The notes beneath the pieces are model-generated. The model was not told where the DNA came from and did not search any database. It worked only from the letters and a program-made list of their open reading frames with translations. The position numbers and the translations under genes were made by a program. Shown in pieces: positions 27,689-38,960 of a DNA stretch of 64,000 nt. The stretch is from NCBI GenBank assembly GCA_947179485.1, contig OX359246.1, forward strand, positions 39,535,632 to 39,599,631, read 5' to 3'. Position 1 is the first letter of the stretch. Every line of letters begins with the position of its first letter. Source of the DNA: Allacma fusca. Its lineage: Eukaryota > Arthropoda > Collembola > Symphypleona > Sminthuridae.

Positions 27689-28840
27689 AAATTAATTTTT
27701 TTTTTCTCTCGCAAGATTTTAATTATTTTAACTCTTTAAAGTGTAATTATTATTAATATATCTTAATGGATAAGCGTATTATAATAGACATAATTACTAT
27801 TCAGTTTTTTTACCATTTGTTTTCCCCTGAAACTTTTAATGGATTTTAAATAGCAGTGCCTTACTTATTACACACGTATGTATATTTTCAGTCCAGGTTT
27901 TTTTAAAGACTTTTCAACCACACTGACTAAATCTTGTAACGATCGCTTCTTGTTCTTCTTTTATTTTTCTGAGGAGCACTCTGAAATATGACGCTCATTA
28001 TTACATTGACTTGGGGAAAGAAAGAGACTCACACCTTATATAAGTATATATATATTAAAGTAATGTCGTAGCATTTAAATTTATATACATTGGAAATATA
28101 TGGATGGGAGATGACAATAACTATTACCCTAAGGTTTTTAAATTAAAAACAACTATTTAAGATCCAAATCTGGTCAGTGGGAATAACTTTTAAGAGAGGG
28201 GAGAGAGGCATTTGGCTCTCATTTATATGTACTACAATATCCACACAGCAAGTCAAAATATCTTAAATCCGAACTTAAAATATGTCATCTGTGTAATTAT
28301 AATACACTTACATGGATAATTTTGAAAAAAAAAAATAAGCTCATAATTTTTAGGATGATGGTGCAAATATATAAGGTAATGTTGAGAGGGAGTTCTGGAA
28401 ACATATGAAACAAAACTGCTAAAAGTATGAATGATGGTAGTGTATAACTGAGACGGGTATGTGTATATGAGGGTGATATAAATTTAATTCTATATTTAAT
28501 TTACACATATTATTATATAAAACTATAATATTAGCTGGATTAAATATTCTCGGAGATCCTATGTATGTAATGTATGTATGTATATGGTGTTAAAAATAGA
28601 AAAACGCTGAGGAAAAAATAATATCCGAGTTTAATTTCAAATTTAGGAAATGGAATCGATAATGCCCCCAAAAAAATAAAATTACTTTGAATAGATAATA
28701 ATATTGTTTCTCTTTCGTGGGGGAAAAAAAAGTTAATTTAAGTTACATGCTTTTGGGAACAAATAGTATGTGATTGGAAGAGGGAGCTACATAATGTCGT
28801 GATTTTACGCAATAAATATTCAAATAAAGAAATATTCATG
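27689..28840 (+). other. Probable TPS 3' untranslated region
   Basis: No open frame of interest follows the TPS stop codon. The stretch is very A+T-rich. AATAAA signals occur at 28811-28816 and 28823-28828, and another lies near 28674, so the transcript may end at about 28.7-28.85 kb. The cleavage site cannot be fixed from sequence alone. Confidence 0.45.
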
Positions 28841-29179
28841 TTTATTCGTCCCATCCACCAAACTTATTTCGCATCAAGTTTACTTTAATCAGGGAATTAA
28901 AATTGCATTTCATATTATTTCATTCAAAATTTGAAAGTCTCGATGGAGGAATAAGCTATTGAGACTTTCGTGAGAAAGATGCATAAGCATTTGGACGTAT
29001 ACTGTACATAATGTAGAAGTTTCAAAGCATTACTGAAATTGATCATTTTATTACCTGTAATACTTATTTTGTATTCCATTAGCTTAAGTAAATCAGAGGA
29101 GGAATTTGTATTCAAACAACAGCCAGTAAAATAATGTGCAAAAGGTTAAGCCATGGACTTTCTTTGATAAAGCCTTTTT

Positions 29180-29249
29180 TATATAATCAAATCTGAAGTA
29201 CCTACATTTTTGCAATCAGTCACTTTGGACCCAAACAACTGTAGAGTTC
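29180..29249 (+). promoter_or_regulatory. Ionotropic receptor core promoter (Inr + DPE)
   Basis: TCAGTC at 29216-29221 is a perfect arthropod initiator (A, +1, at 29218). AGTTC at 29245-29249 fits the downstream promoter element RGWYV and starts exactly at +28, the required spacing. A TATATAAT sequence at 29180-29187 lies at about -38, slightly too far for a standard TATA box. The predicted leader to ATG 29304 is 86 nt and has no ATG. Confidence 0.65.
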
Positions 29250-29303
29250 CTAAGTTTATTGTCCGCCTGTAAATAATTCCTGTGAAAGTAATTATAATCA
29301 ACA

Positions 29304-31469
29304 ATGAAATCAGTAATATTTGTCAACTTTGCTCTGCTCCTATCATTCCACCCCAAGATAACTTTAAGCCGTCAACTCCTAAACCCACTTAATATCGAAT
29401 TTGCAAAAGATTTATCAGCCATGGCTAAAGAATCAAACTTTGGATCTGACTGTGAAACTAACACTTACATTTTTACCCCTGAGTGTGGAAATTATATTAA
29501 TTACATTGGGAAATCTCTGAGTCATTTCGGACCACCAAATCTCCTCACGGACTATCATAATAATGTCTCAGAGATTTACGACAAGATGCTCTCTCAGCAA
29601 TATCGCTTCACAAAGTTCCATCACTCTTGCCATCTGGTCTTCATCTGTGCGATGTTTGTCACCAGGAAGTTCCCAGCATCTCACAATCATCAGTCTACAA
29701 ATGAAACTGGGAATGAAACCTTGGAGAGCTGGAGTTTGGAAGAGGAGATTCTCATTTTGCCCCCAGACTTTTTCTTTATACCGGATCTAATCGAAAATAA
29801 TGACCATACTATTTATCTCTCCAATATTAAATACTCCGAGGACATGGGACTTGTTCAACCTGAGAATCGGATATTGAACCAAACAGGAATATTACTTTCG
29901 GTTCAGTTGGATAATCAAACCATGAGAGAATCCTCCTTCCAAGTGTATTCTCGTTGCAAATATTGCGGGAGAGCTGCTATGAATGAAGATTTAGGGGTGT
30001 GGAAAAGAAATCGGAGTGTATTTTCTGAGTATTTGAATGTGTTCAGTGGATATCAAAGGGTTTCATTCCATGGCTATGAGTCCTTCCAAATCGGGTTTGT
30101 TGACTATTCTCCCCACATATCCTGTACTGAGGTGGGGGCCCTCAATTGTTCAGGAATAGAATGGGAAATGCTTCAGCAGATCAGTAATTCATTGAGCTTC
30201 AACTTTGAGCTCCACAACTTCACCGAGCGGGGTCAACAAGGGGTTGTTTACGAAGGGGGCAATATAACTGGTATGATTGGGGCAATCAAAGACCATCAAA
30301 TTGATATTGCAATAGGAGGGATTAGCATCTCTCCGGACAAAGCTTCAGTTGTGGACTTCACTAACATTTTTACAAATCAGCCGATCGTCTTCATAGTGCA
30401 AAAACGAACGGACCTTTATATTCTTGGCATTTGGCTCGCCTTTGCACCAGAAGTATGGCCTTTGATAATTTTTACGATCATATCCATAGCCATCATTATC
30501 AAGCTCATCATGTGGCGGACGAATCATCGGAAGCGAACTTATAAACCTTCCACGGTTGAGAGTTTGGAGATTTCTATTCAACCTTTGCTGGGCCAGCCGT
30601 TGGCCCAGTCACAAATCCCGAAGAAGCCACGAAGACTATTGAAATTAGTTTTGGGGATTTGGTGGTTTTCTTGCTTAATCATCTCAACGGTGTACAATAC
30701 AAACTTAATTACTAGCTTGATCAACCCGGTCTCACCGAAAGAGCCGGAGTCATTAGAGGATCTTTTAATTTCAGGGTATCGATTTAAAGTGGGTTCCAAG
30801 CAGAGTGCTGTTTCGGATCTCATTTCCAAAGGCTACAATGATACGGTGATTAAGCAGATTCAGGATAGGTTGTTGACCGAGGAGGGTTACTACTTCCCCA
30901 TCGCGTACATTGTGGAGGAAAGTGCGGTAGCGGGGATTGATTGGAAGGAAAAAGGTTTGAGTAGTATTCGTATAATTAGGGAAAGGTTGTTCCTCACAGG
31001 GTACGGCTGGCTGTTGAAGAAACAAGCACCCTACAAGGATAAACTTAATACAGCCATTTCACAGTTAAGCGCTGGAGGTTGTGTACAATATTGGTACGAG
31101 AAGTTTACTCGTTCGGAGAAAAAACCTTTAGATTCCAGATTCAGACTGAGAGAGCAAATTGGACAAGTTAAGCTGAATTTGGAATTGATGCAAGGAGCAT
31201 TCATATTTTTGATTTTGGGATCCTGTCTAGCGGGACTGGTTTTGGGAGGGGAGATAATACATTCCAAGTATACTTTTCGATTCTTTACACGCAGAGAGAT
31301 TCTTGGATTTTCCAAGTACCTTTTCCATAAAGTCCAGACTTTTAATTTGGCACAAGAAGTTACCAAGGTTGGGAGGGTAGGATTTATTTTTGTGGATAAT
31401 TTGGGAAGATCCAGCGGTGATAGAGGCAATTTAATAGAAATACCAGGCTACTATCCATTTCTCAAGTAA
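29304..31469 (+). CDS. Divergent ionotropic glutamate receptor (IR-type), intronless
   Basis: Ligand-gated cation channel subunit of the ionotropic glutamate receptor superfamily, probably a chemosensory IR at the cell surface. The 721 residues show a signal peptide (about 1-22), a Cys- and N-glycosylation-rich N-terminal region, ligand lobe S1 (about 255-368), M1 (about 383-403), a pore-loop region (about 420-440), M3-like helix with the WWFSCLIIS...YNTNLITSL stretch (about 446-475), lobe S2 (about 480-605) and a final helix (about 631-652). The Arg that grips the glutamate alpha-carboxyl in true iGluRs aligns with Lys346 (SPDKASVVDF), the S2 Thr is replaced by Lys499, and the acidic residue is kept (VEES, 537-540). 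Such losses typify IRs. The full amino-terminal domain of AMPA/NMDA receptors is absent. The single exon and the ATG in CAACAATGA context suit this start. The specific IR subtype is not assignable. Confidence 0.9.
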   Translation: MKSVIFVNFALLLSFHPKITLSRQLLNPLNIEFAKDLSAMAKESNFGSDCETNTYIFTPECGNYINYIGKSLSHFGPPNLLTDYHNNVSEIYDKMLSQQYRFTKFHHSCHLVFICAMFVTRKFPASHNHQSTNETGNETLESWSLEEEILILPPDFFFIPDLIENNDHTIYLSNIKYSEDMGLVQPENRILNQTGILLSVQLDNQTMRESSFQVYSRCKYCGRAAMNEDLGVWKRNRSVFSEYLNVFSGYQRVSFHGYESFQIGFVDYSPHISCTEVGALNCSGIEWEMLQQISNSLSFNFELHNFTERGQQGVVYEGGNITGMIGAIKDHQIDIAIGGISISPDKASVVDFTNIFTNQPIVFIVQKRTDLYILGIWLAFAPEVWPLIIFTIISIAIIIKLIMWRTNHRKRTYKPSTVESLEISIQPLLGQPLAQSQIPKKPRRLLKLVLGIWWFSCLIISTVYNTNLITSLINPVSPKEPESLEDLLISGYRFKVGSKQSAVSDLISKGYNDTVIKQIQDRLLTEEGYYFPIAYIVEESAVAGIDWKEKGLSSIRIIRERLFLTGYGWLLKKQAPYKDKLNTAISQLSAGGCVQYWYEKFTRSEKKPLDSRFRLREQIGQVKLNLELMQGAFIFLILGSCLAGLVLGGEIIHSKYTFRFFTRREILGFSKYLFHKVQTFNLAQEVTKVGRVGFIFVDNLGRSSGDRGNLIEIPGYYPFLK

Positions 31470-31875
31470 TGTTTAATTCAGCACCACTGAAAAAGAGAGT
31501 TTAAAGTTACGTTGTATTGAGCTTGCAATTTATCAGTAATCTGTAATTATTAGTAATTGTGAATAACTTACAATTATAGTTTTATGCACACTTTAATTAG
31601 ATTTGAAATACAAACTCAAAATAAATGCGCTAGGTATTATATTAATTTAGTAACAATACCACCTGTATTTCTGAAATTTCAGAGTAGTTCAACTTAATAT
31701 AACGATAACACTCCGAAATTAAAATTGTCAATAGCAAAGAACAAGAAAATCATAAAAATTTGTCATGACATGATACATAATTACATTATTCATGACAATT
31801 CGTTTGAAAATTCAACGTCTTCATGGTATTCGTATGAAAATATACGTGACATTTTTCAAGCCTGACTTGGGGGCT
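31470..31875. other. Convergent intergenic spacer with AATAAA
   Basis: A 406-bp spacer between the stop codons of the receptor (+) and ALG3 (-). AATAAA at 31620-31625 suits the receptor mRNA. No clear AATAAA for ALG3 is seen on the minus strand, so that transcript may use a variant signal or run into the receptor's 3' end. Confidence 0.5.
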
Positions 31876-34030
31876 CTACTTATTTTTTAACTCAACTTTC
31901 CAATCTTTCATCGGCTTGGCATAATGCCATAACCCAACTAAAATTATCATGTGGCACAGCTGAAGACTCAAGCTGGAAGCTGCGGTAGCAGGAAAGATGT
32001 TCCAACAGAGCTCGATAACTCCAAAGGTTGCAAGTCTGTGGAAACAACCAATGAATTTTTCAATAAAATGCGACACAATGATTTAAATACAAATTTATCA
32101 TTAAAAACATTTAAAAAAACATAAAAAGCGGTAACTGATTATGCCTAATAAAAACAATTAAAAATCAGCATCTTTAAAAAGAAATAGAAGCTCAACAAAA
32201 ATTTGCTTACTTAGCTCTGACAGGCATCCTTGTGGACCACAACAAGTAAGGAATTGTGTGGTAATACCAAACATAAAATTGGTAATGAAGAGAACGACTG
32301 AAGGCAATGCCAATGAAATTCGAAACAAATAAAGGGTACAGAATCAACTGTGATCGGATTTCCATCTGTTTTCTTCCATCCTTGGATTTTGATACTTTAT
32401 CAAGCTGACTGTACGATTTTAAGTACTTGATCCAAGCAGGAGTAAATACTCCTAGCATGATTAGGTGACTAGCTAACAAAGCAATATGAAAGTATCTATT
32501 GAGAAAATACTCCTCCGGGAGGAACTTCCAGTTCACAGTCCATTCAAACAAAAACACTCTTCCCAAGTCAAAAGATCTAGAAATGTAGGACCATGGGTTG
32601 ACTAGTAAGAACGGCAATGCTAACACAACCTACACAATACAAATAAATGCGTTTATCTTCCCCATCATTTGAATCCAAAATTCAAAATAACCATGACAGA
32701 CAGAATAAAATACATTTTCAATATCGGAAGTACAAAATAAACAACAAACTTACTTGTAAACTCCCGCAAACTGCTAACTGAATAACTGCATCAAAAAGAC
32801 TTAACTGTGTTAAGAACACAATAAGTAACGCCGGAGCGTACAAAAGTACATTCATTTTGATTGACACTGCAAAACTGCAAATTCAGACAAATTAAATCAA
32901 TTTCCATTTCAGGAATATTTCCAATATCAATCAAAAGCTTAATAGCGCATTACAAAGTATTTTAATTATATACACTACACACATACCAAATACACATTGA
33001 ATTAAATTAAAAATAGCATCCTCCTATCCTAAAATCCCCTACCTGAAAGCAAGACTTCCCAAAGTCCACCGACCGTCCAAAAAGGCATTGATGGCCACGT
33101 ATGCCAGGATAATGGCAATCGGGTCATTAAAGAGCCGCAGAACAAAAATTGAATGAATCCTGTACGAACTAAACGTCAAGAAGAGTAGGGCATACGGCGG
33201 CACCTGAAACAATTCCCATTAATAAAAATGACACAATTGCAATAGGATTCAATCTAAAAAAAACTACTTCAAATCAATCAAGTAATTATATTTCATAAAA
33301 TATATCCCGACAAAACATACCTTCCTCGATCTCGAATATATCCGAAAGACTTGGTAAATGAGCGTCAAATACAACCCTCCGAAGATCCATTGAGCAGTCA
33401 AGAGATTCGTTCCTCTTTCAGTAACGTAATAAAAAACTGAAAACACATAAACGAATCCTGCAGGATACACCAAAGGTCCAGTATCCCCTTTCAAATATTG
33501 ATAGTCTAAAGTTCCATTTAAGAAACCCTCCACTTCTTGCATATAAGCCTTCCAGTCGATCTCAGTGTCTGTAATCATTCAAAATAATCTCAGTGAGTAA
33601 TCATTAATGTAGTAACTAGTATGTATTCACAAATTAAAATAAATTAAAAAATTAATGAATTAAAACAAACACGAGCTATTTACTATTTACATAATAACAA
33701 TGTCGGATAATTTCAATATTTAAAACTTAGAACAATCAATTAAATAATTAATAATTATTTAAACATTAATTAAAATATAATATTTTTAAATACAAAGTAA
33801 ATCTTACAAGGTCTTTTCACAATTATAGCGGAATTTATAAAAATTTCGCAGACGAAGCAAAAGATCGCAATGATCCACGTGTATTCCGGATTGACTAAAA
33901 GTTCCTTCCCGAATTCCAAATTTAAATATTTATCATAGAATTCCGTACACTGTTTCACTTGGGAATTAAATAGGGCCTTGTAACCCTTGTCTTTCTTAGT
34001 GACCTTCGCTCGGGCCTTCGGAGGTGCCAT
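31876..34030 (-). CDS. ALG3: ALG3, dolichyl-P-Man:Man5GlcNAc2-PP-dolichol alpha-1,3-mannosyltransferase
   Basis: ER membrane enzyme (GT58) that adds the first dolichol-phosphate-mannose-derived mannose on the luminal side to Man5GlcNAc2-PP-dolichol in N-glycan precursor assembly. Exons in transcript order, on the minus strand: 34030-33808, 33568-33321, 33203-33043, 32874-32754, 32629-32211 and 32035-31876. All are GT-AG with matching phases, giving 1332 nt and 443 residues, against 438 in human ALG3. Family hallmarks are clear: [15 protein letters not shown] and [14 protein letters not shown] in the first luminal loop, [28 protein letters not shown]...EWTVNW, and [19 protein letters not shown]. 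Multiple hydrophobic helices follow a basic cytosolic N-terminus. The C-terminus (ELKNK) is not a canonical KKxx signal. Introns are short except the first (239 bp). No defects seen. Confidence 0.96.
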
Positions 34031-36397
34031 AATTAAAAATTATAATTAAACACTTTTACTCCTGGAGTTCTGAAATATTGTACAAAATTTGTTTTTCTTG
34101 TAACTCAACCTGAAAGTTCCCGCCCGTAAGTCTGCCGGCTTCATTCTGATTATTTAGTTCTTGTTGTTGTGTCTTGAACAAACGTGGGCGGTAAACAGAC
34201 TCTCGAGCGTAGCACTGAAGCACTCTTGCTCCACAACAAGTGAGAGTGTGTTATCTGATCTACATATTATGTACATGCATATATTTTTTTGCACTATTAA
34301 TACTGTTCTATGTATTAGCTAAATCTCAGGGGTATAATCGTATTTACTATGCATGCACTAAATTTTGAAAAATGTTTTGCAATCGAAATTAAAATATGAA
34401 ATTAAGGGCCCGTGCTACTTCGACCATTTAAGGGAAATAATAATTTGAGGGAAGTAACAAATTAAACTACAGATGATCCAAGCTTTATATCCGTATTTAT
34501 GTACAAGTGTATATGGATGTAGGGGACATCATTCAATTTTCAGAGGTCAAACGGATAATTCGATCTCCTTCAAAACCAACGGGCTTGTTACTTTTTACTA
34601 TATTCAAGCAAAAAAAAATCAAGTGCTTACTAGTGCCATTGTTTCCGCGGATATCGTAGTGACGGAGAAGGACCCATAAATTTGGGTGAAATGCTTTCGG
34701 TTGCCTCAAAATAACCTTCGATGACTCCTATCTATCTCACACGCTGCTGCCCCAATCAGCTATCCTGCCTGGCTACTTGATGAGCAAAATTTTACATGCT
34801 TTCAGGTAATTGTCCCCACAAAACTTTCCTCCCGTATCAGTAAGCTGCTGGCTCGGAATAAAATTAGTTACAGTTTTACAGCCCGCGAGCAACTTTCGGG
34901 CTTTCATGAGCTTTCCGCCTGGCGTTTGGTGAAACCTGGCTGAAGATTGAAGAGCCCAGATTACTTTGTCCATTGATCTCCTTTAACTTACATTTTGAAG
35001 CCTATACGATTTGTTTTAAATTAGCGAATTAGTTGTAAATTTTCGACACAAAAAAAAGTAGAAGTAAAAATTACCCAGAAAATATCCCAAATTTCCTTCA
35101 GTGATTTGACCGCCATGACTTCATGGGCTGGCTTATGTCAAATGTGTGTGTTTCAAGTATCCAAAAAAGATGTCTTTACAATTATTAGAGAATTGTTAAT
35201 TTTTAATGCTATTTATTCATGGGCCTGGAGAGAGAAAGAGAGAGAAAAGCTAAACAATACTATATCCTAAATATTCGTACAATTGAATGACACTCATGAG
35301 AGGGTAAGTGAGCATATAATTTCACATCTTGCACTCTTGATGGTAAGTTAGAATCCAGTGTATCTGTAGTAGTATTAATTTAAAATTTAGTTTATGAGTA
35401 CGGGTTCTTCGTCCTCATAATACAGGACTCGTGAGTCGTGAGTGTAGGGCAAAAATTAAGGTGAAGTGCCCATCAATGTTATCTGAATATTATTTGAGCA
35501 TTTAATGCCTTTTGAATTCATAACTATACTGATAGGTATACATACTGAACAAGCTATTTACTATACGTGGAATTTTTATACCTCGGCTTCACCGACCCAG
35601 TCCCGGGTATTACACCGTCATTCCAACATTGTCGTTCACAATCTCTCATCTATTTTTAAATTGCTCCCAAAGACAAAAACAAGCCAGCTGACAATGAGAC
35701 AGCTTATACAATTGCATGTATTTTGTATATCCAAGGGGTATGTTGTTTCCCTGGTTCATTGCCGGCTCTCGTCTCATCAACGTTAACTCTTTACATGTGA
35801 CATATGATCTGGGCTCAGAATATTATCCGACCCATTATGTATCACTCAATTCTCAAACTGTTTTCATTTCTTTTCTCGTCTCCTCCAATCTTGTTCTGTA
35901 ATTTACAGCAGTCTATAATAGGAAAAATTCATTACCTCTTTGATGACTCTTTTCGCTTCACTTTCATTTTTTTCGACTAACTAAAAGTCCAGTGCATTTA
36001 TGAGGGCAGGTTTTGCTACGGATTGCTAATGTTACATAATATTTAATTCTTTCATAATATATTTTATTCCCAAATTTGTTTCTTGCAGATATACCTCACA
36101 AAGTGAGGATCCAGCGATAGCGGAAGTTACAAATAATCCGGGAAATTCAGGGATTTTTAGTAAAAGGAAATAAAGTTTGCAAAACTTAATGCAGGGTGAA
36201 AATCTTGAGCTGTTGACCTCAAAAATTATCTCCACTAATCACTAACTCAGTACTCATTGGAAATGTTATTCCTCCCCTTTCTTTTACAGTTGTGGTCTTT
36301 AAATCCGGAGAAGTAATATTTCTCTAGTAGAGGTGGAAAAACTATTCCGGAATTTAAGGTGCCCATGGCATGAAAATGTTTCCAAAATGTTGTCGCC
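34031..36397. other. Region upstream of ALG3, no secure gene
   Basis: The ALG3 promoter must lie just above 34030 on the minus strand, but I find no TATA box or clear initiator; a G+C-richer patch at 34115-34210 may be the CpG-like promoter body. The rest is A+T-rich with one GA-rich patch near 35230 and one short open frame (34773-34973). Confidence 0.45.
34773..34973 (-). CDS. Short open frame of unknown nature
   Basis: A 66-codon frame from ATG to stop on the minus strand within a G+C-richer patch. The conceptual product is hydrophilic with three Cys and several Lys/Gly and resembles no family I know. It could be a transposon relic, a lone exon or chance. No promoter or splice sites argue for a gene. 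Confidence 0.15.
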   Translation of the reverse strand: MDKVIWALQSSARFHQTPGGKLMKARKLLAGCKTVTNFIPSQQLTDTGGKFCGDNYLKACKILLIK

Positions 36398-37444
36398 AAA
36401 GGTGTCCGCCTATCCTACATTTATAATAATAAATAATGATAGTTTATTCAGGTCGATATATGGCCTCAGCCCCAACAACCTCACATTCGTTTTACAAGTA
36501 GCCTATATAGCCTATCCTACATATAGGTCTATTTGTAGGCTATTTATAGGGTGCAAAGCTTCTAGGTAAAATAGGGTGCAAGAATATACACTTGAACCCT
36601 AGCCTGCAAAATAGGTAGGCTCATCAGCCGTCGTGAAATTACAGGCCTATCTGTATAAAGATACTGAAGCATGTAATTTTCAATTTATGGCATATGGAAC
36701 GGGTAGCATAAAAATTAAAGAACTATCTGCCCCTGAGACTTGCAGATTGTATGTTTTATGGTGTGTACCAAGAGTGAAATGTTCTGCCATTTCGCCTTGA
36801 TATTCGCTGACACCTCACTCAAAATTTCGAAATATTCGGTAAAGTGGAAAGACTGTATCGACCATTTCAGTGAATATTTACATTTGAACGCAATTCGAAT
36901 TTCAAAAGGCATTTCCTACGAGATATGTTATTGTCAGTCAGTAAATAGATTTCCGTTGTCACAATTGAATTGTTTTGCTGACGTTGGAACATGTCTCTTG
37001 TGGTATTTAATTTGTGAAATCTAATTGCAGTATCCCTTTTCAACAGAGTTATAAAACTTCGGCACGTTTTCCAGCGCAAACCAAGGCGAGATCGACAAAC
37101 TGTTTTGATCTTAGAAACTTCTGCCAAGGCGGTTAAACTCAAACAATTGTATTTCAATCCCGTTGACCTGAGGCAGGGTTTTTAACTAGAGAACCATAGA
37201 ATACCCTTAAGTAGCTCCTGTCGGTAACGAAAAGTATAAAACATGTAGGAAGCATGTAGAATACATTTTGTGCTTATTTGTCAATAAAATGTAGGCTTAT
37301 ATGTAGGCCTGGTATTCCCCATTTAGGAAGGATATAAGATAGGCTGATCTATTTGGCCGTTTTAATGTAGTCATATATGTAGGCTCGGTCCCAATATTAA
37401 ATATAGGAAAGATATAGGGTAAGCTGAGTCATTTGAACACCTTT
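36398..37444. mobile_element. Probable MITE-like element with TAGGCCTA-type subterminal repeats
   Basis: Both ends carry AAAGGTGT in inverted orientation (36398-36405 and 37437-37444). The flanking 300 bp on each side are filled with GTAGGC, TAGCCTA and CCTACATATA words, mirrored between the two arms. Short terminal repeats with many subterminal repeats are typical of hAT-like non-autonomous elements. I cannot see a matching target-site duplication, so the exact ends are uncertain. The centre has no recognisable transposase. Confidence 0.4.
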
Positions 37445-38334
37445 GATTGTCACTATGAACTCTGATTTAGGAGAAATACTCGTTGCTGGAAGATCCATAT
37501 TAGTGTTAGGTGATATTTAGTATCAGATTTTTTAAGGATTTAGAAATCAAAATGTTCTCATTCCTACCAAAAATATTTCGAAGTATATTTTAGCACCTAT
37601 TTCTCGGAACTATCACGGGGTTTGACCGTCACGGCAGGTCAAAATGGAGAGCAATGTTGGAGAACGTTTACTCAAAAATTGCTGAAGTCCTTAAGTTGTC
37701 AACTTTTAATGAAAACAAACGTGTTTAAAAAAACCTGGAGCAAATTTTATGGGGGAGTCATTATCCCATCTATAATTCTCAGATTTCCTCAAAAGTTATT
37801 GCCGCATCGGCATAAAGTGTGTGATCCAAGGTTGTAATCATGAAAAAATTGTTAGTGATGATAGCTTATTTTGAGTCATAACCAAAAACTTGCTAACTAC
37901 GGCCATAATTTTTTATATGAACAAATGAAATGCTACCAGTCCAGTGACTTTGAAAGTTTTTTCGTGGGACCATATCGAGCTTAAAATATTTGCAACATCA
38001 AAATATCTTCATGCTCGAGAATCATTTCAATTTTCTTAACGGGTCACTAACAAAATTACCAACTTTTGGAAGTTCACCCTAGAAAGCGCTATAGGTCTTT
38101 TTAAAACAGAATCAAAGTATTTCTGAAACTACATAAAAATTTTATTTCAAAATCCTACAAAATTTGACTTTATATACTTCATGTTTGTGATCCAGTTGTA
38201 TTTATAGGAAATATAATTCAGTAAGAATAAATTTAATAATTTACGAAAGTAGGATAGTGGGCTGGTGCAAATGTTTAGGGGAAGTTTTCCCAATTGAATT
38301 AAAACTTTGAAGTGAAGGAAGGAAAAGCAGGAAC
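37445..38334. other. Unassigned A+T-rich stretch
   Basis: No gene or bounded element is recognised between two repeat elements. A 71-codon frame at 37622-37837 shows no family resemblance. Confidence 0.4.
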
Positions 38335-38342
38335 AATTGAGG
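38335..38342 (+). repeat. Target-site duplication, left copy (outer hAT)
   Basis: AATTGAGG directly precedes the CAGAGCTTCT terminus. The same 8 bp follow the other terminus at 40435-40442. Confidence 0.9.
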
Positions 38343-38960
38343 CAGAGCTTCTATTGGGGACAAAATTATTGTCCCGTCCCCGTCCCGTCCCGTCCCGTCC
38401 CGTCCCGTCCCGATATTTTTTAAAAACCTTTGTCCCCAGTCCCGTCCCGTCAATCGGGACACGGGGACAAAAACCATGTCCCCGTCCCGTCCCCAAAAAT
38501 TTTTAAAAACCTTGTCCCCGGTCCCGTCCCGAAAGTCGGGACATGGGGACAAAAATCTTGTCCCCGTCCCGTCTCCAAACTTAAAAAAAAATATTGTCCC
38601 CGGTCCTGAAAATCGTGGCATGTGAACAAAAGTTCTGTACCGTCCCGATAATTACTGAAAACAGTTGTCGACATTCTCATACCGAAAATCCGAACATGAG
38701 GAAAATTTCGTACAAACAATATTTATACCAAACACATAAAAACACATTTATAGAATCGTGGCTTCAAGATTCTTCCTGAATTTTTTGAGCAACAAGCCTC
38801 ATTTTCTACAACCTAAAATCGAATGTCTTACATTCGGTGAAATAGTGTTCACAGAATAGTTTACTCATGAGCATTAAAGCTGAAACGTTATCCTTGTTCT
38901 GCTATGCTTGCTCGTCCCGTCACGTTATATACACGACCAAAAAGCATGTCGCGAATATAA

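Noticed and set aside
38241..38719. Long Gly/Asp/Arg-rich open frames on the minus strand
   Set aside because: Produced by the CCCGTCCC repeats of the hAT-like element.
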